Assembly (NCBI GenBank): GCA_021732995.1
Contig: JAKFWA010000068.1
Location: 179,099 to 225,418 of the forward strand
Direction of reading: 5' to 3'
Length of the DNA stretch: 46,320 bases
Source of the DNA: Planctomycetaceae bacterium
GTDB lineage: Bacteria; Planctomycetota; Planctomycetia; Planctomycetales; Planctomycetaceae
Position numbers and translations under genes: made by a program. The stretch's first letter is position 1. Each line of letters starts with the position of its first letter. Of the stretch, positions 33,377-42,212 are shown one piece after another. A model generated the notes under the pieces. The model did not search any database. It was not told where the DNA came from and was given only the letters and a program-made list of their open reading frames with translations.

Positions 33377-35251
33377 ATGAACAGCAAACTCACATACCCG
33401 CAACGTCCCGGCTGGATCGCCAGCATCGCGGCCCGCCGTTTCATAAACTCTCTGCTGCTGCCGACATGCGTCATCGTGAGCGGTTCCTGTCAGGCGTTTG
33501 CGGCGACGCCACCCGGTCTGGCCAAGGCGCCGCGCGCCCGTCAGGAGACTCCACAGACTCAGCGGAAAGTGATTGTCCGTCCTGAAATCAGCAGCCGTCC
33601 GGTTGCGGCGCCATCCCAGAAGGGAAGTTTCCAGTTACCCACTGCGGCTCAACCGTCACCGAGTCCCGTTGCCACTCCTGCGCTCGTCCCAGTTCCTGCT
33701 CCTGAGCCGGTTGTTCAACAAACAGCGGCCACTCAACAGATGAGCGGCGTCTTGCAGCCTGTGCCTGCGCACGTCACGCCTGCCCCGGTTGCAGCCACTC
33801 CGCTCGTTGCGGCTCCCACTGTGCCGAGTTTGCCGACGCAGCCTGTCAGCCCCGCACTCATCAATAATCCGCCGCGTGGAACGGATCCCTCGACAATGCT
33901 CGTCGCCCCGTTCATTCAGAAACGCGGTGCAGTCGGACGCGCCGGACCGACGTACGCTCAGCCGGCTTATACGGCGGCTCCGCCGCGCGTGCGGGTGCCG
34001 TTGCCAGAGTCCGCTCCGCTGCCGGAACTCGATATGCCAACGGGCGGGCGGCCTGTGAGCCGACCCGGTTCTGGAAAGATCGAACAAGCTGTCGGCGTGA
34101 AGTCTGAATACTCAGCTTATCCGCGTGAGCCTCAGGTGCTGTCGGAACTGGCCCTGACCAACGTGCGACCAGCACTCGGTGCGGAAGGCTTGCCGATTCT
34201 CGCGGACTCCGTGTCCACCGCCGCCAGTCGCACGGTTGTGCGCGGCGAAACGGCTTCCACTCCAGCCGTCGTTCAGCCACCGCCAGCGGCGACGCGAATA
34301 CCCAAACCGGTTCCAGCTCAGGTGCAGACTGCACCCGCTCCGAAACCCCAGCAAGCGCAGGTAACGTCGACCGCCATCCCGACAACCAAGCCCGCCGCGC
34401 CGAAGGCCGAGCCGCCGCGACTGGTTTCCGAAGCTGAGGTCAGCGATGAGATGTTCGTCGATCCGGTGTCACGGCCGACCGTCTCTGCCGCGCCGCGGGT
34501 GACTCAAGTCCGATCCACGACTCCCGCAGGATCGCTGGCGGAAATCGCCAACCTTGTCCTGCCCGAGCCAGAATTACCTCTCGCGACTCACACCGGCTTC
34601 ACGGTTCCACCAGTCCCAGCCGCCGAACCGGTTGAGCTTCCCGTCGCGCTGCCCGTGCTGCTACCAACAAGATCATCCCTGGCAGAACCAGGCCGATTCC
34701 AATTGGCAGCGGTGTCGAGTCCGGCGGCTCCTACGATTGAGTCTGCCAAGGCGGTCTCACAAATCGCGGCCGAGACTATGGAAGTCGAAGCCGAGTCGTT
34801 CACCGCCCAAGCTGGAGCGGCCACAGCCGTGCGACAGGCACCGCCTGTTGTGACGCAACTCACCGCGACCATGGGCGAACGCAAGGCAACTCCGGTCCAG
34901 ACTGCCGCTGTCTCGGCGAGTCAGCAGTTCGCTCTCGGTGAAGCCGCGCAGGCTGGCTCACAGGTGAACGAATCGCTGGCGATCGGGCAGAAGCTGTATA
35001 GCCGAGGCCAGTTGATCGAAGCCGAAGCAGCGTTTCGAGCGGCCATGCTGGATGCAGCAACGCCCTATCAGCGCACGCTGGCGACTTACCTGGTCGCGAC
35101 TTGCCTGCGTCGACAGGAACGCTGGAGCGAGGCGGTGCCACTCTTTGAACAGGTCGCAGCTCAAAAGGCCGAGCCCACACTGGCAAGCTTGGCCCGCGCT
35201 CAGTTGAATCACGCCGATGGGCATCGAGCACCCGCTGCCTCCATGAGGTAA
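33377..35251 (+). CDS. Secreted Pro/Ala/Val-rich protein with C-terminal TPR-like repeats
   Basis: A 624-residue protein. A long N-terminal signal-type segment (INSLLLPTCVIVSGSCQAFA) is followed by about 450 residues of Pro, Ala, Val, Thr and Gln repeats of PxxP and APxP type, probably disordered and extended. The last 110 residues contain TPR-like helices: LAIGQKLYSRGQLIEAEAAF and LATCLRRQERWSEAVPLFEQ-type segments. The layout suggests an anchored periplasmic or surface protein with a protein-binding end. No family is recognised. It is convergently arranged with none of its neighbours; Maf follows 66 bp downstream on the same strand. Confidence 0.75.
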   Translation: MNSKLTYPQRPGWIASIAARRFINSLLLPTCVIVSGSCQAFAATPPGLAKAPRARQETPQTQRKVIVRPEISSRPVAAPSQKGSFQLPTAAQPSPSPVATPALVPVPAPEPVVQQTAATQQMSGVLQPVPAHVTPAPVAATPLVAAPTVPSLPTQPVSPALINNPPRGTDPSTMLVAPFIQKRGAVGRAGPTYAQPAYTAAPPRVRVPLPESAPLPELDMPTGGRPVSRPGSGKIEQAVGVKSEYSAYPREPQVLSELALTNVRPALGAEGLPILADSVSTAASRTVVRGETASTPAVVQPPPAATRIPKPVPAQVQTAPAPKPQQAQVTSTAIPTTKPAAPKAEPPRLVSEAEVSDEMFVDPVSRPTVSAAPRVTQVRSTTPAGSLAEIANLVLPEPELPLATHTGFTVPPVPAAEPVELPVALPVLLPTRSSLAEPGRFQLAAVSSPAAPTIESAKAVSQIAAETMEVEAESFTAQAGAATAVRQAPPVVTQLTATMGERKATPVQTAAVSASQQFALGEAAQAGSQVNESLAIGQKLYSRGQLIEAEAAFRAAMLDAATPYQRTLATYLVATCLRRQERWSEAVPLFEQVAAQKAEPTLASLARAQLNHADGHRAPAASMR

Positions 35252-35317
35252 CTCGAAGGAAGTCTTTCGCGCCGCTGGCTTGGTGCGGCCACTGCGTCGC
35301 TGGAGTTTCAGACGTTC

Positions 35318-35893
35318 ATGCAACTCGTTCTCGGTAGCACTTCCCGTTATCGCCGCGACCTGCTGTCGCGGTTAAGGCTGCCGTTTGAGTGCCTGGCTCC
35401 GCCCGTCGACGAAGAGCCGTACAAAAACAGCGGCGCCAGCCCGTCATCGATTGCCGCTGTGCTCGCAGTGGCCAAAGCCGAGAGCCTGTCTGGAATACGC
35501 CCCGAGGCAGTGATCATCGGCAGCGATCAAGTCATCGACTGCGACGGCGAAGTGCTCGGCAAACCCGGTACGCCCGAAGCGGCTATCGAACAGCTGGAAC
35601 GCCTCTCGGGCCGTGAGCACCGTTTGATAACTGCCGTCGCCGTCTGGCACCGCTATCACACTCAGTTGGCGGTGGATTCCACGCTGCTGGTGATGCGCGA
35701 CCTCTCTCGTTCAGAGATCGAACGCTACGTCGCCCACGATCAACCGCTCGATTGTGCCGGCTCCTACAAGATTGAGTCGCTCGGCATCACCCTGTTCGAC
35801 GCGATCGAATCATCGGACCAGACCGCCATCGTCGGGCTGCCCCTGATCGCCACCACGCGCATGCTCCGGCAAATCAGTTGGGACTTGCCCTGA
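35318..35893 (+). CDS. yceF: Maf-like nucleotide pyrophosphatase, YceF type
   Basis: A 191-residue protein with the Maf fold. It starts MQLVLGSTSRYRRDLLSRL, with the conserved Ser-Arg motif, then IIGSDQVIDCDGEVLGKPG (the catalytic Asp and Lys region), QLERLSGREHRLITAVAVW and CAGSYKIESLGITLFDAIES with VGLPLIAT. The CAGSYKxE...GITLF block fits the YceF group, reported to hydrolyse 7-methyl-GTP, rather than the dTTP/UTP-specific YhdE group. Probable role: removal of modified nucleotides from the pool. Confidence 0.9.
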   Translation: MQLVLGSTSRYRRDLLSRLRLPFECLAPPVDEEPYKNSGASPSSIAAVLAVAKAESLSGIRPEAVIIGSDQVIDCDGEVLGKPGTPEAAIEQLERLSGREHRLITAVAVWHRYHTQLAVDSTLLVMRDLSRSEIERYVAHDQPLDCAGSYKIESLGITLFDAIESSDQTAIVGLPLIATTRMLRQISWDLP

Positions 35894-35896
35894 CCG

Positions 35897-38290
35897 CTAC
35901 TGTGCCGACTTCTCGTTCTGAGCGACTTGTTGAGTGGACTTCGCAGCCGGACCTTCCGCCACCTTTGAGTCCGGCTTGATGATCCCCGCGCTCGTGAATG
36001 CCTCACGCAGAGAAGACATCGTCCACGCGTCTCGCAAAATAATCGGCTCTTTCGGACGATCGGGCGAGAACACCGCCAGAACCGGAATGCTGTTGGCACC
36101 GAGCTTATCCAAGACTTCACGGATCTCGTCGGAACCATCGGTCCAATCGGCCTTGAACGGCATGATGTTGTACTTGGCAACCATGTCTGCCGTTTCGCCA
36201 ACATTCAACGTCGTCTTCTCAACGACCTTGCACGTCAGACACCAATCCGCCGTGAAATCAACGATGACTGGTTGCCCCTTCGCCAGTGCATCGGTCACGT
36301 TCTGGGGATTGAATTTGTGCCAAGTGTAAAGCTCCGCTTTTTCACGCAAACTGAAACCGAACCATGACATTCCAGCGACGGAAACGAGTGCCGCCGAGCG
36401 AATCACCCAGCGGCGTTGAGCACTGCTGTTGAAGTCGTAGAGATTGCCCACCATCCAGCCACCGAAGGCAACTCCCAGTAACGTGATCAAGACGGCCATC
36501 TGGTAGCTGCCCTCAACCAGCGACAGCATGTAAATCGAAGTTCCCAGCAGCACGAAGCCAGCGAATTGCTTGAAGGTCACCATCCAGTTACCGGGTCGAG
36601 GCAGCAACTTGATGGCTCGCGGATAGAGAGCAAACAGCAGATACGGTGATGCCATGCCCAAGCCCATCGTGCCCATGACGAGGTAAATGATGTGCGGCGG
36701 CTGCTTCACGGCCCAGCCCAGCGTTGCCCCGAGAAATGGGCCGCTGCAGGGCGTCGCCAGCAGCGTCGCAAAGATGCCCGTGAGAAACGCTCCCGACGGT
36801 CCTTCGCGATGCTGAGAACCCGCGGCTGCACCCACAAAGCCGGGCAGTGGAATCTCAAAGACGCCCAGCAGGCTCAGCCCCATCGAAAACACCAGCACGC
36901 ACATGGCGATGTTGAAGCCAACCTTCTGAAACAACCCACCCCAGCCTAACCCCGCAAAGGCGGCCAGCGTCGCGAGAATGAGAAACACACAAATCACACC
37001 GGCTGAATAGGACACGTTCAACAACAGCACGCGGCTGCGGTTTTCGCCAGCCTGCTGCACAAAGCTCAAAGCCTTAATCGCGATCACCGGCAGCACGCAC
37101 GGCATCACATTGAGGATTAGCCCGCCAATGAAGGCATACACCAGGTACATGAACAGGCCGGTTTGGGACGTCCCTTCCCCTAAGTTCTTGTACTTCATGC
37201 CATCGAGGAACATGGCCAGGGCATCTCCTCCGCCGCTGCCGCCATTTGATGAGGCCTGAGTCCCGTTTGCGGGAGCAACCGCAGCGCGCTGATTCTCAGG
37301 CTTCTTGGCTTCGACCGTGCCTAACACGAAATCAAACTTGGGCATGCGACAATTGCCTTCCCGGCAGATCTGATAGATCACCCGGCCGCGAATCCCGTAA
37401 GAGGATTTATCGCCCTCGTTCTTCACGTTGAACTTCTGCGAGAAAGTGACGGCGTCGTGGTGAATACGCTGAGCTTTTCCTTCAGCCACATGGTCTTCGG
37501 GCTTTCGATCGGCTTGAAAACCCATCTTTGAATCGACAGCGATCAGGCCGTTGATTGCTTCGATGAGAAATGTCGGAGGCTTTCCAACGTTGTTTGGGTT
37601 TTGATCCAGTGCGAATGTGTGGTACCCCTTGGCCAACTTAGCTGAGAACGAAAGCGTGACGGTCTCGCCATTTTTGGCTGTTGCTGGTGTCAACGAGGCA
37701 GTCCACTCGGCGATCTGCAGGTCCTTGCCTGAACCGTCTTTGGCTGTAAGTGGGTGGGTCGATGAGAACTCCGGCTTGCCCAACTTCAGCGTGAACTTCT
37801 TGTTGAGCGGACGGCAACTGGAGGCGTCGCAAACTTGCAGGCGGACCTCGCCACTGAGTTCGGCGACTGCTGGGTCCACAACGCGATACTTGCGAGACCA
37901 GCTCACCTTGCCTTTCAGCGTCTCGACCTTCTGGCCAAAGTTTTTGTCGTCCTTCACGACCGGTTTTTGGTTGGCCGTGAAGTCCTTGTCGATCGCTTCG
38001 AGGCCGTTGACCGTCGGCGTGTTGATGCGGGTGCGACCGCTGAAGGCCGGGTCCATCGAGTACGTATAGGCGTCTGCAGGGCAGTCGATTTCGACCTTCA
38101 GCGTCACCGTATCTCCAGCCTTCGCTGGTGCAGGAGACAGCGTCACTGAGATTTCCGGCTCTTTTGCACCCGCACCCACCTTTTCGCCGGGTCCGAACAG
38201 CTTCAGCAGGTCGTTTTGCGCAAACGCAACCACGCCCAAACAGACGCAAGCCGCCAATGCGAGAGACAACCGGACAACATGGCTTCGCAT
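35897..38290 (-). CDS. dsbD: Thiol:disulfide interchange protein DsbD-like, with two N-terminal domains
   Basis: A 797-residue inner-membrane electron carrier. After a signal peptide there are two tandem DsbD-alpha-like domains, residues about 45-170 with Cys154/Cys159 (QVCDASSCRP) and about 195-325 with Cys309/Cys314 (QICREGNCRM). A Gly/Ser linker leads to the eight-helix beta domain with MPCVLPVI (Cys398) and LLATPCSGPFLGATLG, and the C-terminal thioredoxin domain with DFTADWCLTCKVVEK. Electrons pass from cytoplasmic thioredoxin to periplasmic substrates. Ordinary DsbD has one alpha domain. A long C-terminal extension is Lys/Gln/Ala-rich. It ends convergently with Maf, 3 bp apart. Confidence 0.92.
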   Translation of the reverse strand: MRSHVVRLSLALAACVCLGVVAFAQNDLLKLFGPGEKVGAGAKEPEISVTLSPAPAKAGDTVTLKVEIDCPADAYTYSMDPAFSGRTRINTPTVNGLEAIDKDFTANQKPVVKDDKNFGQKVETLKGKVSWSRKYRVVDPAVAELSGEVRLQVCDASSCRPLNKKFTLKLGKPEFSSTHPLTAKDGSGKDLQIAEWTASLTPATAKNGETVTLSFSAKLAKGYHTFALDQNPNNVGKPPTFLIEAINGLIAVDSKMGFQADRKPEDHVAEGKAQRIHHDAVTFSQKFNVKNEGDKSSYGIRGRVIYQICREGNCRMPKFDFVLGTVEAKKPENQRAAVAPANGTQASSNGGSGGGDALAMFLDGMKYKNLGEGTSQTGLFMYLVYAFIGGLILNVMPCVLPVIAIKALSFVQQAGENRSRVLLLNVSYSAGVICVFLILATLAAFAGLGWGGLFQKVGFNIAMCVLVFSMGLSLLGVFEIPLPGFVGAAAGSQHREGPSGAFLTGIFATLLATPCSGPFLGATLGWAVKQPPHIIYLVMGTMGLGMASPYLLFALYPRAIKLLPRPGNWMVTFKQFAGFVLLGTSIYMLSLVEGSYQMAVLITLLGVAFGGWMVGNLYDFNSSAQRRWVIRSAALVSVAGMSWFGFSLREKAELYTWHKFNPQNVTDALAKGQPVIVDFTADWCLTCKVVEKTTLNVGETADMVAKYNIMPFKADWTDGSDEIREVLDKLGANSIPVLAVFSPDRPKEPIILRDAWTMSSLREAFTSAGIIKPDSKVAEGPAAKSTQQVAQNEKSAQ

Positions 38291-38616
38291 AACGCAATCC
38301 TCAGCAGGGAACGCAACCTGTTGGCAACCGACGGTGAGATTGTGCCTCTCCTTCGGCAGACAACCGGCAGAATCTCAAATCAACCGTCGCCGATCTAACA
38401 CATCAGAATCAGCATTACGAACGCGACGGTGAGTTTGATGATACCCGAGCCCTCGAAAGCCCGACAATTCGAGTCTTGCCGCGTTAGAAAATCCTAATTC
38501 GACTCTTTCGATTGCGACGGTCGGAGTGTCTCGGCTCGTTTCCGCCTGCCGGACTCCGCACTACAGTTCTGGCCTCTCAAACGAAAAGCGTCTGCCACGA
38601 AAGAAGGTTCTCCCGC
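38291..38616. other. Divergent promoter region of dsbD and the ClpP-like gene
   Basis: It holds no recognisable gene. A near-identical direct repeat AATTCGAGTCTT / AATTCGACTCTT at 38466-38477 and 38496-38507 (30 bp apart, 11 of 12 matching) lies in the middle and could be a regulator site. Confidence 0.45.
38466..38507. promoter_or_regulatory. Direct repeat in a divergent promoter region
   Basis: Two 12-base boxes with one difference lie 30 bp apart, about three helical turns. This is a spacing typical of a dimeric regulator but not diagnostic. Neither gene's regulator is known here. Confidence 0.3.
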
Positions 38617-39258
38617 ATGACACGTCGCGAGTCGCCCCGCCCCGGTTGGTATCGTTCAGCCCCGCATCGCGGACGACAGGCCTATCCCGCGCCTCATCGC
38701 AGCGGCCCGTTCAACGACGAGCCCTCCAAAAACGGTTGGGAAATCTCCATCAGTGGCGATCTCACCGACAAGCAGCAGGACTTGGTGGAACGTCTGCTCG
38801 AACTGCCTCGCAACAGCAGCGGGTACATCTTCTTCGATTCGGGGGGCGGTAGTGCCTATGTCGGGCTGGCCTTGGCCAGCGTGATCCGGTTGCGCGGGTT
38901 GAAGGCGACCGGAGTCGTGGCGAGTGAATGTTCTTCCGCCGCAATTCTGCCATTCGCTGCCTGTGAACGGCGCTTCGTGACCACGCACGCCTCGCTGCTG
39001 TTCCATCCCATTCGCTGGTCGAGCGAAGAAGAAATCCGTCTGGAAGAAGCCGCCGAATGGGCGCGGCACTTCGCCGCGCTGGAGCAAGATCTCGACCGAC
39101 TGCTGGCCCAGATGTTCCCGCTTAGTGACGAGAAACTGCAGGCGTGGACTCGCCCCGGTCGGTTCATTTCCGGTCAGGAGATGGTCGACGAAGGCTTGGC
39201 CGAGATGATTGACCTCTTCTCTGGCGATCTGTGGACGCAGATCGCAGCCAAACGATGA
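38617..39258 (+). CDS. ClpP-like (crotonase-fold) putative serine peptidase
   Basis: A 213-residue protein. After a disordered basic start (residues 1-38) comes a ClpP-like core: ISISGDLTDKQQDLVERLLE, GYIFFDSGGGSAYVGLALAS (the Asp-Ser-Gly-Gly-Gly turn) and VVASECSSAAILPFAACERR with Ser106/107 in the nucleophile position. LFHPIRW follows with His130, 24 residues later as in ClpP (Ser97/His122). The third residue, an Asp in the DLDRLLAQMF region, is less certain. The ATG at 38617 follows AAAGAAGG. The stop overlaps the ATG of hpnE by ATGA, so the two are translationally coupled. Confidence 0.85.
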   Translation: MTRRESPRPGWYRSAPHRGRQAYPAPHRSGPFNDEPSKNGWEISISGDLTDKQQDLVERLLELPRNSSGYIFFDSGGGSAYVGLALASVIRLRGLKATGVVASECSSAAILPFAACERRFVTTHASLLFHPIRWSSEEEIRLEEAAEWARHFAALEQDLDRLLAQMFPLSDEKLQAWTRPGRFISGQEMVDEGLAEMIDLFSGDLWTQIAAKR

Positions 39259-40655
39259 GCGATTCGCGCGTCATTATCATCGGCGGCGGCCTGGCCGGAT
39301 TGGCGGCCGCCGTGGCACTCAGTTCGCGCGACGTGCCCGTGACGCTGCTGGAATCACGCCCCCGCTTAGGTGGACGCGCCAGTTCGATCATCGATCAGGA
39401 AACGGGCCAGACCATCGACAACTGCCAGCACGTGGCGATGGGTTGCTGCACCAATTTCCTGCATTTCTGCGAGACCATCGGCTGCAGCGACCTGCTGGAG
39501 CGACAGCGCGAGCTGTACTTCATCGGCCCACCATCTGAATCTGGCCCCTCGCCGTGCGTGACCTTTCGCGGAGCAAACCTGCCAGCGCCACTCCACCTGG
39601 CGTCATCGCTCGCCGCCATGCCTTGGTTGAGCTGGTCTGACAAGCTCAAGCTGGGTTTTGCTCTGCGCTCACTCGCGCGGCTTCCCGAGAGCGCACCTGA
39701 TGAACCATTCGCGACGTGGCTGCAACGACATCGCCAATCGCCCGCGGTATGCGAGCACTTCTGGCACACGGTCTTGGTCAGTGCCCTCAGCGAAACTCTC
39801 GATCGCATCAGTTTAAAGCACGCTCGCAAGGTCTTCGTCGACGGTTTTTTGCTCAACCGCACGGGTTGGGAGGTCACTGTTCCACGAGTGCCCCTGACAA
39901 CGATCTACGACGAGCATCTCACGAGCTGGTTTCGTGAGCATCAAACCGACGTGCGGCTGAAAGCTGGCGTCAAGAAGCTGATCGAAACTAACGGCGTGAT
40001 CTCCGGCGTTGAGTTGCGATCCGGCGAAACCCTGGCAGGCACCAACTTCATTCTGGCCGTACCGCAGAATCTCGTGGCGGGAATCGTTCCCGAGTCGTTA
40101 GCTCAGCATGACCACGTGCGCCGTCTGGAACAGATTCAGACCGCTCCCATCGCCAGTGCTCACTTGTGGTTTGATCGCTCTTTGACGGACCTGCCGCATG
40201 CGGTGCTGCTTGGCCGGTTGAGCCAATGGGCCTTCAATCGCGGAGTGACCGATCAAGGCCATTACCTGCAGGTCGTCATCAGTGCCGCCTTCGAACTATC
40301 CACCCGCCCCGAAGCGGACATCGTGGAACAAGTCAGTCGCGAGTTGCAGGCCATTTGGCCGAAAGCACGCGATGCCAAGCTATTGCATGGTCGCGTCATC
40401 ACCGAGCATCGCGCTGTGTTCTCACCGCTGCCCGGCATTGATGATCTGCGTCCACCACAACAATCACCGATCGCCAACCTGCAATGGGCAGGCGATTGGA
40501 CGCTCACCGGCTGGCCCGCCACGATGGAAGGCGCCGTCCGCAGCGGCTACCTCGCCGCCGAAAACGTACTGCGGCGCATGGGGCGAGCAGAACAAGTCCT
40601 GCAATCAAATTTGCCTGTGGAAACGCTAGCAGGTTGGCTGTATCGACAAGCCTGA
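39255..40655 (+). CDS. hpnE: Hydroxysqualene dehydroxylase (HpnE)
   Basis: A 466-residue flavoprotein of the amine-oxidase fold. The FAD-binding GGGLAGLAAAVALSSRDVPV is at residues about 10-29, with ESRPRLGGRASS and TIDNCQHVAMGCCTNFLHF, close to the family's DNGQHVLMGCY motif. The C-terminal FAD end is LQWAGDWTLTGWPATMEGAV. HpnE removes the hydroxyl of hydroxysqualene to give squalene for hopanoids, together with HpnC and HpnD, which are not adjacent here. The ATG at 39255 overlaps the preceding stop codon. Confidence 0.93.
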   Translation: MSDSRVIIIGGGLAGLAAAVALSSRDVPVTLLESRPRLGGRASSIIDQETGQTIDNCQHVAMGCCTNFLHFCETIGCSDLLERQRELYFIGPPSESGPSPCVTFRGANLPAPLHLASSLAAMPWLSWSDKLKLGFALRSLARLPESAPDEPFATWLQRHRQSPAVCEHFWHTVLVSALSETLDRISLKHARKVFVDGFLLNRTGWEVTVPRVPLTTIYDEHLTSWFREHQTDVRLKAGVKKLIETNGVISGVELRSGETLAGTNFILAVPQNLVAGIVPESLAQHDHVRRLEQIQTAPIASAHLWFDRSLTDLPHAVLLGRLSQWAFNRGVTDQGHYLQVVISAAFELSTRPEADIVEQVSRELQAIWPKARDAKLLHGRVITEHRAVFSPLPGIDDLRPPQQSPIANLQWAGDWTLTGWPATMEGAVRSGYLAAENVLRRMGRAEQVLQSNLPVETLAGWLYRQA

Positions 40656-40710
40656 GCTCGGGATGAGTGCCTGCGCATTGGACGCGACAACGCTGCGATA
40701 GTTCATTCGG

Positions 40711-40790
40711 TTGTCCCCATTCGTCTGACATTCGATGGCTTAGAGTTGCGCCTTTAAAGTGCCACAAACGAATGGGGTCAGACGAATGAC
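40711..40790. repeat. Inverted repeat with CATTCGTCTGAC arms
   Basis: CATTCGTCTGAC (40718-40729) and GTCAGACGAATG (40777-40788) are perfect complements. Next to them CCCCATTCG and CGAATGGGG form a second, nested pair with swapped order. It occupies the gap between convergent hpnE and the DUF1552 gene. Confidence 0.85.
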
Positions 40791-40822
40791 AGACAGTCAA
40801 ATTCCGGCTTCAGATGATGTAG

Positions 40823-42166
40823 TTACGCTAGTCCGTTCAGCGTGCCCGTTGAATCTCGGAACTTGTCTGTTTCAACGCCCATCTTTTGAGCCATCGTCAG
40901 CAGCATGTTCGACATGGGCGGATGACCGCTGACTTCGAACGCGAGGTGCTGCCCGTGCCTGAGGCCCAGCTTGTGACCGCCGGCCAGCAGCGTCGGCAGA
41001 TTCTTGGGCGAGTGTTCGCCGCCGGTGCCGGAGTTCATCCCCGAACCGAACATCACGATGGTGCGGTCGAGCATGTTGCCGTCGCCATCTTCGGTCGACT
41101 TCAGGAACTTGATGAAGCGGCCCAGCCGTTCCAGATGGAAGCGGTCAATCACGCCGAGCTTCTTCAACATGCCTGCGTCGCCACCGTGATGCGACAGCTC
41201 GTGGTGGTTCTCACCGCCACCGCCGTAGCCACCGGCTTCGCGAGACCATTCGTACGTGATGACTCGCGTGGTGTCGGTGAGGAACGCGAGGTAGCTCAGT
41301 TCCAGCATGACGTCGATCCACATCGGCCGGTCGTGCGCGTTGCCGGGCTGGCTGTTGAGCTGCAGGTGATTGGAATCCACTTTGGGCTTGGGCACATCCA
41401 CCCAGGTTTCCAGACGCTGCACGCGCTGCTCGGTTTCACGCACCGAACTGAGGTATTCATCCAGCTTCCGCTGATCCGGCTTGCCGAGCTTGCTGTGCAA
41501 TGAATTCGCTTCAGCCAGCACGCTGTCGAGGATCGACTTCTTCTCCGCATAGCGTTTCAGAGTGGCCGCGCGATCGGCCGAGCTTTCCGGCACGAAGAGT
41601 CTTTCGAACAATCGCCTCGGTGAATTCTCCGACGGCATCGGCGTGCCCGCGCGGTCGAACGACAGGGTATGACTGTGCCCGGCCGAACCCGTGCCTGATC
41701 CATCGGCCAACTGCAGCGATGGGAACCGCGTCTGCTTGCCATGCACTTCGGCAACGAGCTGATCGACGGAAACCGAGTTCGTGTAGTCGCTGCCCGGCGT
41801 GGCCTTGAGGTCAGCTCCGGTGAGCCATGTATCCGCGCCGCTGTGTCCCCCCTGCGACGCAGGATGCCCAATCCCGGTGATGACCGAAAAGTCCTGACGC
41901 AGGTCCTTCAACACTTCCAGCGTCGGCGAGAGCGTGTAGTCCTTGCCTTTATCCTTCGGCATCCATTCCAGAATGTTGACGCCGTTCGGCACGTAGCAGC
42001 AGATCATGCGCGGCTTGGGACCTTGCGACTTCCCCAGCGGCTGAAACTGCGACGGAGCCGCCCAGCCACGCGGCAACATGGCTTCCAGCAACGGCAGACT
42101 GACCGCCGCGCCGAGACCTCGCAGAGCATGCCGACGCGACAGCGGTTGATCGAACAAGAATGACAT
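40823..42166 (-). CDS. DUF1552 protein with Tat-type signal
   Basis: A 447-residue planctomycete protein. The signal starts MSFLFDQPLSRRHALRGLGA with Arg-Arg, consistent with Tat export. DUF1552 markers follow: PRMICCYVPNGVNILEWMPK, VITGIGHPASQGGHSGADTW, SVDQLVAEVHGKQTRFPSLQ, AHLFxxDTTRV-type AFLTDTTRVITYEW and GENHHELSHHGGDAG. The end MFGSGMNSGTGGEHSPKNLP with LLAGGHKLGLRHG is typical. It is thought to work with DUF1592 cytochromes in an oxidative degradation or envelope role, not proven. The GAGGAAT ribosome site precedes the ATG. Confidence 0.95.
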   Translation of the reverse strand: MSFLFDQPLSRRHALRGLGAAVSLPLLEAMLPRGWAAPSQFQPLGKSQGPKPRMICCYVPNGVNILEWMPKDKGKDYTLSPTLEVLKDLRQDFSVITGIGHPASQGGHSGADTWLTGADLKATPGSDYTNSVSVDQLVAEVHGKQTRFPSLQLADGSGTGSAGHSHTLSFDRAGTPMPSENSPRRLFERLFVPESSADRAATLKRYAEKKSILDSVLAEANSLHSKLGKPDQRKLDEYLSSVRETEQRVQRLETWVDVPKPKVDSNHLQLNSQPGNAHDRPMWIDVMLELSYLAFLTDTTRVITYEWSREAGGYGGGGENHHELSHHGGDAGMLKKLGVIDRFHLERLGRFIKFLKSTEDGDGNMLDRTIVMFGSGMNSGTGGEHSPKNLPTLLAGGHKLGLRHGQHLAFEVSGHPPMSNMLLTMAQKMGVETDKFRDSTGTLNGLA

Positions 42167-42212
42167 GAGAATTCCTCAGACAGCAGTAGCGCGATTGATT
42201 AATGCTTGATCG

